Assembly (NCBI GenBank): GCA_029204225.1
Contig: CM055103.1
Location: 55,881,078-55,945,077, forward strand
Length of the DNA: 64,000 nucleotides
Origin: Diphasiastrum complanatum
Taxonomy: Eukaryota > Streptophyta > Lycopodiopsida > Lycopodiales > Lycopodiaceae
Direction of reading: 5' to 3'
Of this stretch, positions 49,028 to 59,634 are shown piece by piece. Made by a program: the position numbers and the translations under genes. The notes beneath the pieces are model-generated. The model made no database searches and was not told the origin of the DNA. It was given only the letters and a program-made list of their open reading frames with translations. Numbering within the stretch: the first letter of the stretch is position 1; the number at the start of each line of letters is the position of its first letter.

Positions 49028-50370
49028 TGACGTAGTCATACATTAGAAGAAGGATTATTCCGCAAGCCTAATAGTTCTTCTTTTTTCGACTTCCAATTCA
49101 TCAGTATTATATCTTCTTTCCTTTTTCCAACATGGTATCAGAGCAATATCATAGATACTTTACATGGTATCAAAGCGATATTGTTAGATACATTACATGG
49201 TATTAGAGCTATATCTGGTATCAGAGCAATCTTGCTTATAATCTTCAATATATGGTATCAAATTTCAGTATCAGATAATTGATTTCCAATAACAGCATTG
49301 CATGGTATCAGTTTGTTTTTAAGTCATCGATTTATTGACACGCTAACTTCCAGATAGATAATCAAAGCAAAGCTGGTCTCATCGTAGACAAGCTCAAGAA
49401 ATCCAATTACTATTTGTGAAAATTTAAGATGAGAAATAGAAGGATGGTAAAGCTTTCATGCTCATTATTCTCAGTATATCAGACACTCAGATTGGCCATA
49501 TATCAGAAGTTCAAACTTCGAAAGAAGTCTGGGACATCCTGAGCGCACTATATGATGTGAGAGACGTGACTTCCAAGTTGCATCTCATAAGGAAATTCTT
49601 CTCAATCAAGATGTCGAATGGTGATTCTCTTCATAATCACGTTAACCAATTCAAGAAACTCTTGCAATAGACGGCAATTGTTGGATCAACTATCGACAAT
49701 CAATATGCAATTATGACATTGCTATCAAGTTTGCCTTCTACATATGAAAACTGAGTGATGATCATTATGACACACGCTGACTTAACTCTCATTAGACTTA
49801 TGACTATGTTGTTGCATGACAATCGAAGAAGTCAAAACACATCTTGAACTTCATCATCCCATGCTCTATATGTCAACAAAGGCTCAAAACGGCAGAAGAA
49901 GAAAAGCTCCAAGCAATGCGCATTCAATCAAAAGCTCACACAAAGTCAAGAACAATTTTCAAATCCATAGTCGAAGAAGAAGATGTTCAGCAAAAGATGT
50001 TCTAGATATGGTTCACTCAAATATATGTGGTCCAATGCAAATTTCATTATTGCTTGATGCAAAATATTTCATTACCTTCATTGACGAATATTCAAAAAGA
50101 ACATTTGTTTATTTCATCAGAGGCTTTCAAGAAATTTAACAATTCCAGGAGCATGCTGAAGGAAACTGGAAAAAGAATCATAACACTGAGGTTTGATAAT
50201 AGGGGAGAGTACATCTTAACCAAATTCAAGGAGTATTGCCTTAACAATGGCATTGAGAAACAATTTATTACCTTCTATTTGCCTCAGTCGAATGGACTCG
50301 TTGAGAGAAAGAATGGAACCTTAGTTGAAGCGACAAAGTGCATTTTCTATGACCATGATCCCTAAAGCAC
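49028..50370 (+). pseudogene. Copia relic: LTR end, primer site, gag and integrase pieces
   Basis: The end of an LTR (GTAGTCATACATTAG block at 49,035 to about 49,132) is followed by TGGTATCAGAGC at 49,133. Gag reads LSISDTQIGHISEVQTSKEVWDILSALYDV (given here in two parts: LSISDTQIGHISEVQ, then TSKEVWDILSALYDV) at 49,458, with KLHLIRKFFSIKMSNGDSLH. Integrase pieces follow: VHSNICGPMQISLLLDAKYF (about 50,010), FIDEYSKRTFVYFI, LRFDNRGEYILTKF and LPQSNGLVERKNGTLVEA (50,280). The gag and LTR match the element at 59,635-62,542. The protease is missing and the integrase ends abruptly at about 50,370. Confidence 0.8.
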
Positions 50371-50371
50371 G

Positions 50372-51160
50372 TGACTGGTTTTTTTAATCTCAATCGTGAT
50401 GATAGGACTAATTGGTATGTATTGAAACAGTCCTTTATCAAGTATTTCAAGCCCTTTCATTTGATAGAGAGTCCTTTTGTCAAATTGAGTAATATCAAGA
50501 TGGCAAAAGAAGAACGCATATAAGACTATATTGAGCGTTCGAGTGCCTAAAGAGTCAAGTACAAGACCAGCCCACCGAACAGATGCTCATCATTTGGTTT
50601 TTAGTTGGACTTCCAAGCTGGATTAGACGTGCGCTTAAATCCAATGACGAATACATGTGCCTCAAGTTAGCAATGTCTGATGCCATCTGGGACGAAGATA
50701 AAGGATCCAATGTTGACGAACCAAGGGAACGGAAAGTACCCCGTGCTGCTGTCCATGAGTTGAAGCCGATTGAGGATACCCAAGATCGGCTTTGGAAATT
50801 GCAGTTTGAGTTGCTTAATCAGCAACATGAACTGCAAATGGAGAAACTCACCAATGAGTTGCAAAATATCCTGAAGTCTATCCAAAGCAGTATGCTTGGT
50901 CAGCCAAAACCTGCATAGGTACCTTATAGACGAAAACCCATCTGGTACCCACACTGTCGGGCTATGCATCCTGCTGATGCTTGCCCTTCATATCAGCATA
51001 TCCAAGCACATGCCATCCAACGATATGAAGAACAACCGTCACAATCTGGACATTCTTCACATTATCACGACTACCCACCTGAAAATCCAGAACTACTAGC
51101 CATACAAGATGACTATGTGATTCAACAAGGGTAAAAAAATCTGGATAGGATCCCAACGAC
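50372..51160 (+). pseudogene. Gypsy gag fragment fused to the Copia relic
   Basis: Continues from the Copia integrase into Gypsy gag: FIKYFKPFHLIESPFVKLSN, then LIIWFLVGLPSWIRRALKSN (50,583), then LLNQQHELQMEKLTNELQN and CRAMHPADACPSYQ (about 50,960). It is closely similar to the gag of the minus-strand element at 36.3-37.0 kb. No LTR lies at the joint. Confidence 0.75.
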
Positions 51161-52462
51161 AACACACCACGAGCACCATCGCACTCAACAGCTACACCTG
51201 CTGCTGAATCGAGAAGTTTCTTGCAAACTTCTGCATAACCCCGTGATTACCCAGATCACTCATGGCACAAAGACATTCTTACAAGACATGACTTGAGTTA
51301 TTGTAGAAGGAAGAAGAACATCGATTTTCCGTTATCTGCTAAACTTTCCAACCAAGAGCAACCTCCCCAGGGAATTAAAATTTTCTTCTGCCTTTTTGCA
51401 ACTTCAAATCAATATGTCTGAGATGACTCCCAAGGCCTTACAATGGATATACTCACCAACTATGGAAATAGAAAACCTATATAGAAATTCATTTTAATGA
51501 ATCTTCTGGACTGAGGAGTACTACGGAAATAGTATCTTCTCCTTCCGTGAATTTCAAGCTATATCTTACAACATCTGCTATTAGTGATGGTAGATTTAGT
51601 GTTACCAATCCCGCTTTGTTTTTGACAAGGACATGTCAGAGTTTTTTACTCTAACTCCCAATGAAAATTGCAAGTATCTAGGTGACGTGTCAATGTTGAT
51701 GAATGACTTTTTGTTTGACAAGTGCTCTACAGTTTTCACTCTCTGTAAAGATGGTATCTTCCTTGTTTGTTTTTTGTCATTTTTTGTTATTTTATTTATT
51801 TTATTTGGTAATTTTTTCTAATTGCATCTATTTTTTCTAGATTTGTTTTCAGTTCATCAAGGATAGTCGTTGAACAAGAGACGTCATGTAGCGTATCTCA
51901 AGAATAACTTATCATTCATCTATCAATCTTCAGATCACCTTATACAGAGTTTAGGATTCTTGAGCATATTCCAAATCTACGAAATCCATGTCACTTCAGA
52001 GTTGATTCATGTATCTCATTTCGATACTTCTCTTTGAGTCAACTACAGCAAGATCGAGACAAATTTAGTTAAAATTTGTTCAATCTTCAATCCAGTTGCA
52101 TATTCAACGTGTTTCAACTGCATGTTCCAAACGATGATTCGACTTTGAGAATGCAGATTTCCAGTAACAACATCCCCACCAACAGATTTTGGGGGAGGGA
52201 GGAGAGAGAGTGGATTTGCAAGCATCCACTGGAGCAGCCACATTGCCAACAACACCATCAACAAGATCGACAACCAAGGTCACGAAACCAAAGATGACAA
52301 CGACAGGGCTAAGAAGGCATATGGGCAATCCAAAGCGACTCAATTAGAAGAAGTACCCCAGTCACGACGAAAATCCTTCAGAAGTTGGAAGTATACAATG
52401 GTTTGAATACTGGAAATCAAAGGCAAGAACTGATAGTCCATGATGTCATGGATGACAAACTA
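51161..52462. other. Unassigned retroelement-like sequence
   Basis: No recognisable domain. It continues the Gypsy gag fragment and is interrupted by the intact Copia element at 52,468. The sequence probably resumes at 58,334. No intact frame of note. Confidence 0.35.
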
Positions 52463-52467
52463 CTTAG
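52463..52467. repeat. Target-site duplication CTTAG, left copy
   Basis: CTTAG directly precedes the 5' LTR and is repeated exactly at 58,329-58,333 after the 3' LTR. Confidence 0.95.
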
Positions 52468-53120
52468 TGTGAAAAATTGTCAACTAGTAGTATTTTCCTA
52501 ACTTGAGATTTTGTAGGCCTATGGCCAAATAAAAGTTAGAGATAGGTTCATACATGTATGTAGAGGCCCAAAGTATGTGTACACTACTTTTGAGGTCACA
52601 TTAATTAGAGGAGGTCGAGTGTGGAGCTCTTCTATTGGCTCATAATTTGGTGCATTCCTATTTGACCAAATTTCTAGGTATATGGGTGAATCCTATTGGA
52701 CCCCAATTTTAGCCTATCATAAGACAAGTGGCCAAGAGGCACTATGGCTGCTATAAATAGCCATCTCCACGAGTATGTACACATCTCATTTTCATTCTAT
52801 TGAATGAATGTTATGCTCTTTGAAGGTCCATCTTCTTCTCTCTCACTTTTTTGTTCATATCTTGCATTCTAGCCACTAGAATTGTGATTTCTTTGTTGCT
52901 ATGGCTTCACACGTGTGAAATGCAGGTTGTAGGCTCTGAAGTACGGACAGGGACAGCAAGTTTCTGTTTGTGGAAGCTTATGATCAGATTTTGATGTTTA
53001 GTTGATGTTTAGTATGCTTAACATCACAATTTCTATCATTTTTTCAATCTAGATGTGCATAACTTCCATGGCCAAGATCTTTATGAAACTTTAGCATCTT
53101 TTGGATCTGAGTTTTTCACA
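52468..53120 (+). repeat. 5' LTR of the intact Copia (653 bp)
   Basis: TG...CA boundaries. A TATAAAT box lies at 52,752-52,758, suitable as the U3 promoter. It ends immediately before the primer site with no spacer. Confidence 0.96.
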
Positions 53121-53132
53121 TGGTATCAGAGC
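53121..53132 (+). promoter_or_regulatory. Copia primer binding site (tRNA-iMet)
   Basis: TGGTATCAGAGC, a perfect complement to the 3' end of plant initiator-methionine tRNA, directly after the LTR. Confidence 0.96.
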
Positions 53133-53729
53133 ATTAGGCGGCCAAATGTGCAGGTTTTGCCAGATTTAGAAGAGATTTGTGGGCGAGTTTGCTTTTGTAG
53201 CATTCCAATCAAGTTTCTAGCTAAAAATCTTGTTGATTTATGTGTAGAAATTGGATCTTTGTGATCAAAACATCATTTGTATGCATTTCAATTGAAGTAG
53301 GGCGAATTCCCTCTGTACTTATCAGAATAAGGAGACAAAAATTGTTTTGGAAAGAGGGAGATGCAAGATCCAACAAGATCCTATTAGTTTTCCATTCTAG
53401 CATATAGTTTTTTGATTCAATTTCTTGCTTCTTCATGTCAAAAACTTCAAAATTGATGTAACCCTCTGATTTTCAGTTTGCTGAATGATTCAAGAGTGTA
53501 TTTCAATCTTAGGAGTGAGGGAAAAGCAAGTATATTGAGGTTTGGTCTTGGTTTGATCAAGAAATCATAAAACTAGTGGCTAAAATTAAGGAAAAAGTGA
53601 GGAAAAGAGAGAAAAAGTAAGGTTTTAGGTTCCAAATCTTTGTGATTTCTTCTTGTGTTTCATTTGTTGATTCAAGAGAGTGCTTAGTGCATTGGAACAG
53701 GTCAAAGATCAGAGATCAATCATTGCAAC

Positions 53730-56700
53730 ATGGCTACAAATGGAGGCTACATGTTGGAAAGCAATGATAGGCTTACCTCCCTCAACTATTCTACTTGGAA
53801 AGTAAGGATGGAGTCTTTGCTTGAGATGAATGAGTTGATGGATATTGTTGTAGGTGTGGAGGAGAGACCTTTGGCACCTCAAGAACAATTGAGGTATGAC
53901 AAGAGGGCAAAGAAAGCCCTTCACATGATCAAGATGAATGTGACAAATGAGCTTATCAAAGAGGTTGGTAAGTGCACATCATCTAGTGAAGCTTGGGAAG
54001 CCTTGAAGAAGGTTTATGAATCCAAGTCTACTTCTAGAGTGTTGACTTTAAGAAGGCAAATCTTTTCTTGTATGCAAAAGAAGAGTGAGAATGGACATGC
54101 TTTTGTTTTGAGAGTTAAAGCATTGAATGATGAGTTAGCATGCATTAATGATGGCATAAATAATGAGGAGCTTGTTCAAGTGATTCTCAATGGCTTGTTG
54201 GATGATCATGCTAATCTTGTTCAAAGTTATGCTATCCAAAAATGTTTACCAAGTGTTGGAGACTTGCAAGAGGTCTTGTTGGCTGAAGAATTCAGGTTGC
54301 AAGCAAGAGTGGGAGCATCTTCTACATCTCAAGGAGGAGAAGAGGAGGCAATGTTCTCTAAAGGCAAGTTCAAGGGCAAAGGTAAAAGCAATTGGTCTAA
54401 AGGGCAAGACCAAGGTGAGCACTCTACTTTTGGCAAAAAGAAGGATAGATCTAAGCTAAAATGTTTCTATTGTGGAGTCAAAGGGCATTTTGCTAGTGAT
54501 TGTTTTAAGAAAAAGAGGGATCAAGGGGAAAAGCAAACCAATCTAACTATTGATGAGGGTGGGGATGAGCTTCTTTCAAATGATGCTTTTGTTATGTCAT
54601 CTTGCTTGTTGGCTAATCATGGAGACATTGATCCTTGGTGGATTGATAGTGGAGCCACTTCTCATATGACATATCATAAAGAGTATTTTTCATCTTTAAT
54701 GGCATTTGATGGTGATAGGAAGGTAATCTATACCGCAAATGATGGTGAGTGTGCAATCAAGGGGATTGGCACAATTCCTATTTCACTTTCTACAAATAGG
54801 AATATAGAATTGAAAGATGTTTTGCTCATTCCATCCATTACCAAGAACTTACTTAGTGTAAGCCAAATGCTTGACAAAGGATTCAAAGTTGAGTTTGATG
54901 GTGATGCTTGCTTGATCAAAAAGGGGTGTAGTATCATTGCAAAAGGGAAAAGGCAAGGGAAATTGTTCAAGCTTGATGCATGTGTTGTTGCTAACCAAGT
55001 TGGATGCATGGCAAATGAACAAATGTCAATTCAAGAGGTATGGCATAAAAGGATGGGACATCTCAACTACAAGGCCTTGGAGGTAATAGCCAAAAAGGAG
55101 GTAGTAAGGGGACTTCCCAAGTCTCTTACTTGCTTGAATCATGTTTGTGAAGAATGTGCTTTGTCTAAATCACATAGATTGCCATATACTAGATCTATAT
55201 CTAGATCTAAGATGCTTTTTTCTCTCTTGCATTCGGATATTCATGGTGTTACTACAATTAGCAATGGAGGTGCTAAGATGTATGTAACTTTCATTGATGA
55301 TTTTAGTAGATTTTGTTGGGTTTATCTACTAAAGAGCAAGGATGAGGTGTTTGATGTGTTTGTCAAGTTCAAAGTTGCTATTGAGACTCAATTTACAACC
55401 AAAATCAAATGCTTGAGGAGCGACAATGGTGGTGAATACATTTCTAACAAATTCAAAGCCTTTTGCGATGAGCATGGGATCAAGAGGGAGTACACATGTC
55501 CAAGAACACCACAACAAAATGGAGTGGCCGAGAGGAAGAATAGAACCTTGTGTGAGAGTGCAAAGGCAATGAGATTGAATGCTAATCTTCCTAAACCTTT
55601 TTGGAGTGATGCTTTGTTGTGTGCAAATTTCCTATGCAATAGATGGCCAAGTGTTGTATTGGAAGGAAAAACCCCTTTTGAAGCTTTGTTTGGTACGAAG
55701 CCTAATGTCAAGTTTCTAAGAACTTTTGGATGCATTTGCTACTTCAACATTACTCTTGATGATAGAACTAAGGAGGATCCATCTTCAAGAAAGGGCATTT
55801 TTGTTGGTTATAGTGAAGTAAGCAAAGCATATAGGATTTATGTTCCTTCAATCAAGAAAGTGTTCACAAGTAGGGATGTCATTTTTGATGAAGGTAACAT
55901 TCCAAAAGTTGTTTCAAGTGATGATGGTGTTGTTGCAACTAATGTGCTTGATGACAATGGAGTTGATGACACATTGGATGTGGATGTTGAAGAAGCCTCT
56001 TCAAGTCAAATTCCAAGGAGAACTCCAAGGCATAAAGTGAAACCCTCAAGGCTCACTTATGATGGCAAAGGTAAGCAAGTGGTGGATGGATCCAACTATG
56101 CTTTCCTAACTTCTTTTGATGTACCTTCATGTGTAGATGAAGCAAGGCAAGAAGAGGAATGGATCCAAGCAATGGATCTTGAGTTTGAAGCACTTATGAA
56201 GAACAACACATGGAGATTGGTGGAGCTTCCAAAGGGCAAAAGTGCAATTGGATGCAAATGGATCTTCAAGGTAAAGACAAATCAAGATGGATCTATCAAC
56301 AAGTTGAAGGCAAGGTTGGTGGCTAAAGGTTATGCTCAAGAGCATGGCATTGACTATGAGGAAACCTTTGCACCCGTGGCAAAGATGGTGAGCATAAGAG
56401 TAATCATTTCCCTTGCAACTCTTTATGGATGGGATCTTTGGCAATTAGACATTTCTAATGCTTTCTTGAATGGTGATCTTGAAGAGGAAGTCTACATGGA
56501 GCAACCCGAGAGCTATGTTTCTCATAGCAAGCCTAATCATGTGTGTTTTCTACAAAAAAGTTTGTATGGTCTTAAGCAAGCACCAAGGAGTTGGTATGCT
56601 AGGCTTAACTCTTTTCTACTTTCTCAAAACTTCACTATGAGTGAGTATGATCATTCACTTTACTTTAGAATTAGTGCTAATGATGTTACAATCCTTCTAA

Positions 56701-57680
56701 TTTATGTGGATGACATTATTTTAAGTGGAGGGAACAAGGAAGATATAGAAGATATCAAGAAAGCACTAAAAAAGGAATTTGAAGTGCATGATCTTGGTCT
56801 TTTGAGCTATATCTTAGGAATAGAAGTAATTAGAACTTCTCAAATCACTTTTATTTCACAAGAGAAGTATGCTATTTCTATTCTCAATAGATTTCATATG
56901 GTAGATGCAAATCCTATTGATACACCTATGGAATCACATGTAAAGCTAACTATAAGAGGTAATGAAAGATCCTTCGAGGACATTACTCTCTATAGGAAGC
57001 TAATAGGTTCTCTTATATATCTAACCATCACAAGACCTGATTTATCTTATTGTGTTGGTAGATTAAGCCAATTCATGCAAGATCCTAGCATAGAACATTG
57101 GAAACTAGGAAAGAGGATCTTGAGATACATCTCGGGAACAAAAGATTTTGGCATTGTTTATAGAGGCTCATCACCTAACTTATTTGGTTTTTCAGATTCA
57201 GATTTTGCAGGAGACCTTATGGATAGAAAATCCATAAATGCACATGCTATTTTCATAGGTGATGGAGCTATCTCATGGATGTCGAAGAAACAAGCAACTA
57301 TATCACTTTCTTCTAGTGAGGCCGAGTACAAAGCTTTGACATCATGCACAAAGGAGATGGTGTGGATCAAGAGGATGATTATGGAGCTTCATTTGCTGGA
57401 TTTTTCAGAGAGTCCAATCATCTTTTGTGACAACCTTTCAGCCCAAAGTCTAGCAAGCAATCCGGTTTTCCATGCAAGGAGCAAACATATCGAGGTGGCT
57501 TACCATTTTGTGAGAGAACAAGTGTTGGCAAAAGAGATCAAGCTTGAACATGTCCCATCAAAGGAATGTGTGGCTGATATCTTTACCAAAGCATTGGGAA
57601 AGGACTTATTTTTCAAGCATAGAACAAGTCTTGGTGTACTTTCTAAATCTATGCTAAAACTAGTTGAAGAGGGAGTGTGA
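53730..57680 (+). CDS. Copia gag-pol polyprotein, intact, 1,316 residues
   Basis: Domains in order: gag of the UBN2 type (residues about 15-230), CCHC zinc knuckle CFYCGVKGHFASDC (245-258), protease WWIDSGATSHM (near 302-312), pre-integrase HKRMGHLNYKAL with CEECALSKSHRLP (430-480), integrase HSDIHG, FIDDFSRFCWVYLL, LRSDNGGEY and QQNGVAERKNRTL giving the D, D, E triad (about 501-610), RT from GCKWIFKVKTNQDGS to the catalytic YVDD (about 840-995), and RNase H GFSDSDFAGD, SSSEAEYKAL and CDNLSAQSLA to VADIFTKALG (1,155-1,300). The order PR-IN-RT-RH is the Copia order. There are no stops or shifts. The TGA stop overlaps the first bases of the 3' LTR. Confidence 0.97.
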   Translation: MATNGGYMLESNDRLTSLNYSTWKVRMESLLEMNELMDIVVGVEERPLAPQEQLRYDKRAKKALHMIKMNVTNELIKEVGKCTSSSEAWEALKKVYESKSTSRVLTLRRQIFSCMQKKSENGHAFVLRVKALNDELACINDGINNEELVQVILNGLLDDHANLVQSYAIQKCLPSVGDLQEVLLAEEFRLQARVGASSTSQGGEEEAMFSKGKFKGKGKSNWSKGQDQGEHSTFGKKKDRSKLKCFYCGVKGHFASDCFKKKRDQGEKQTNLTIDEGGDELLSNDAFVMSSCLLANHGDIDPWWIDSGATSHMTYHKEYFSSLMAFDGDRKVIYTANDGECAIKGIGTIPISLSTNRNIELKDVLLIPSITKNLLSVSQMLDKGFKVEFDGDACLIKKGCSIIAKGKRQGKLFKLDACVVANQVGCMANEQMSIQEVWHKRMGHLNYKALEVIAKKEVVRGLPKSLTCLNHVCEECALSKSHRLPYTRSISRSKMLFSLLHSDIHGVTTISNGGAKMYVTFIDDFSRFCWVYLLKSKDEVFDVFVKFKVAIETQFTTKIKCLRSDNGGEYISNKFKAFCDEHGIKREYTCPRTPQQNGVAERKNRTLCESAKAMRLNANLPKPFWSDALLCANFLCNRWPSVVLEGKTPFEALFGTKPNVKFLRTFGCICYFNITLDDRTKEDPSSRKGIFVGYSEVSKAYRIYVPSIKKVFTSRDVIFDEGNIPKVVSSDDGVVATNVLDDNGVDDTLDVDVEEASSSQIPRRTPRHKVKPSRLTYDGKGKQVVDGSNYAFLTSFDVPSCVDEARQEEEWIQAMDLEFEALMKNNTWRLVELPKGKSAIGCKWIFKVKTNQDGSINKLKARLVAKGYAQEHGIDYEETFAPVAKMVSIRVIISLATLYGWDLWQLDISNAFLNGDLEEEVYMEQPESYVSHSKPNHVCFLQKSLYGLKQAPRSWYARLNSFLLSQNFTMSEYDHSLYFRISANDVTILLIYVDDIILSGGNKEDIEDIKKALKKEFEVHDLGLLSYILGIEVIRTSQITFISQEKYAISILNRFHMVDANPIDTPMESHVKLTIRGNERSFEDITLYRKLIGSLIYLTITRPDLSYCVGRLSQFMQDPSIEHWKLGKRILRYISGTKDFGIVYRGSSPNLFGFSDSDFAGDLMDRKSINAHAIFIGDGAISWMSKKQATISLSSSEAEYKALTSCTKEMVWIKRMIMELHLLDFSESPIIFCDNLSAQSLASNPVFHARSKHIEVAYHFVREQVLAKEIKLEHVPSKECVADIFTKALGKDLFFKHRTSLGVLSKSMLKLVEEGV
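57663..57675 (+). promoter_or_regulatory. Polypurine tract of the intact Copia
   Basis: GTTGAAGAGGGAG directly precedes the TG of the 3' LTR and lies within the last codons of the polyprotein gene. It would prime plus-strand DNA synthesis. Confidence 0.85.
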
Positions 57681-58328
57681 AAAATTGTCAACTAGTAGTA
57701 TTTTCCTAACTTGAGATTTTGTAGGCCTATGGCCAAATAAAAGTTAGAGATAGGTTCATACATGTATGTAGAGGCCCAAAGTATGTGTACACTACTTTTG
57801 AGGTCACATTAATTAGAGGAGGTCGAGTGTGGAGCTCTTCTATTGGCTCATAATTTGGTGCATTCCTATTTGACCAAATTTCTAGGTATATGGGTGAATC
57901 CTATTGGACCCCAATTTTAGCCTATCATAAGACAAGTGGCCAAGAGGCACTATGGCTGCTATAAATAGCCATCTCCACGAGTATGTACACATCTCATTTT
58001 CATTCTATTGAATGAATGTTATGCTCTTTGAAGGTCCATCTTCTTCTCTCTCACTTTTTTGTTCATATCTTGCATTCTAGCCACTAGAATTGTGATTTCT
58101 TTGTTGCTATGGCTTCACACGTGTGAAATGCAGGTTGTAGGCTCTGAAGTACGGACAGGGACAGCAAGTTTCTGTTTGTGGAAGCTTATGATCAGATTTT
58201 GATGTTTAGTTGATGTTTAGTATGCTTAACATCACAATTTCTATCATTTTTTCAATCTAGATGTGCATAACTTCCATGGCCAAGATCTTTATGAAACTTT
58301 AGCATCTTTTGGATCTGAGTTTTTCACA
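57676..58328 (+). repeat. 3' LTR of the intact Copia (653 bp)
   Basis: Same length and, by eye, same sequence as the 5' LTR, including the TATAAAT at 57,960-57,966. Followed by the CTTAG target duplication. Confidence 0.96.
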
Positions 58329-58333
58329 CTTAG

Positions 58334-59634
58334 AACCTACCAAACTTGGAGTCAACCATGGATAGATTATAGGGTGACCTCTCAGGGTGACATGAGTAGA
58401 ACGAAAGGAGAGAAGCTCTTGATAAACTTGGTAGAAACACTCATAGAGAAGAAACGGCTGAGGGTAACTCAAGATAGGGTGCGGACAAACATCTCTAATG
58501 AAGAGTGTGAGGGAGCAAGTAAGCGGCTAGTAGACTCCAAAGACACTAAACCTAGAGACGGATCATCATCAATAGCTACTGTTGGAATAGAAGAACCTAT
58601 GCCCTTGATTGGAAGCCGTATAGATGAAAAAACAACTCCCTCAGAAGTTGGTATGAGGCCATTCCCCTTGGAATTGAGACAAACCAGAGGGATTATACTT
58701 CGAAGGAAACCTGTCAAAACTCGATTATTCTTTAGGGCTATACAGGCTAGGATTAAATAATGCAATCTTGCAAAGAAAGTAGTTTTGGGTGAGAAGCCCG
58801 GACCTACAAGAATACAAAGCCATGGACATCAGAGGGTTGGGTTAGATCTATAATGTTATGGGCTAGTCACTCACGAAATTTTAAACAGAAATACTGAAGA
58901 TTCACATATCAAAAAGCTTACATGGCCTCCTCAGAATAGACGAGACAAGACCAATGACAAGAGACCCTTATGCGACTCAATAGGAACACTCACCCCCAAG
59001 GGGAATAGGACGAGAGTACTGATGCTAACCCAGAGCGGATGAGTCTTGAGAAGTCTACTAAGTCTGAGGAGCTGATATTATTCGCATCTGTTGTTAATCA
59101 ACAAGCCACTAATGACCAAGCTGTACCTCCTGACGAGGACAGTAAAGGCGACTTAGATTATGCAAAAGTATAGGACATAGTATTGACAACCCCTGTAGAT
59201 TACCCCCCTAAAATTAGATCCGTAGGTTGTTGTGTAACGAAACAAAAAAACAACAAGAATTATGAACCCCCACCTGATGCATTTAATCCGGAATCATTTG
59301 ATATCCAACACTTATTCGAATATCAAGAACAGACAATTGATGACCACATGGTGGTAAACTTCGATATCCAAGATTGTATTGAAACACCATATGACCCATT
59401 CCTTTGGGACAAAGAACTACCCAACTACATCAGTGATGAGGAATATAAACATGAAAAAGGCACGACAATAGGGTATTTTCCCAAATCAAATGATGACCTA
59501 AATCACCTGGCCACCTACCATACATAAAAAATGCAGATACATCAAAGGGAAATAGGACAAGAAGCACTGAAGTGCAAGTTAGGGTTAAAGCGCATGGTGA
59601 ATACCCAGACAACAAGGTGGATGCTGGATAGATG
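58334..59634 (+). pseudogene. Unidentified retroelement-like coding remnant
   Basis: The sequence resumes after the CTTAG duplication. Two plus-strand frames stand out: one running from about 58,334 to 58,760 (Lys/Arg/Glu-rich; KKRLRVTQDRV and later IILRRKPVKTRLFFRAIQA) and one at 59,183-59,527, acidic and aromatic (VDYPPKIRSVGCCV, DAFNPESFDIQHLFEYQEQT, DPFLWDKELPNYISDEEY). Neither matches a domain I can name. The stretch between them has many stops. Its position between the Gypsy gag fragment and a Copia LTR suggests a piece of an old retroelement. Confidence 0.4.

Larger units (their letters stand above)
52468..58328 (+). mobile_element. Complete, recently inserted Copia element (5,861 bp)
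   Basis: It has 653-bp LTRs starting TGTGAAAAATTG and ending TTTTTCACA, a CTTAG target duplication, an initiator-Met tRNA primer site at 53,121, a 609-bp leader, one uninterrupted polyprotein and a purine-rich polypurine tract (GTTGAAGAGGGAG) before the 3' LTR. Reading the two LTRs side by side I see no difference, which means a very recent insertion. It lies in older retroelement debris. All features needed for autonomous mobility are present. Confidence 0.97.
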
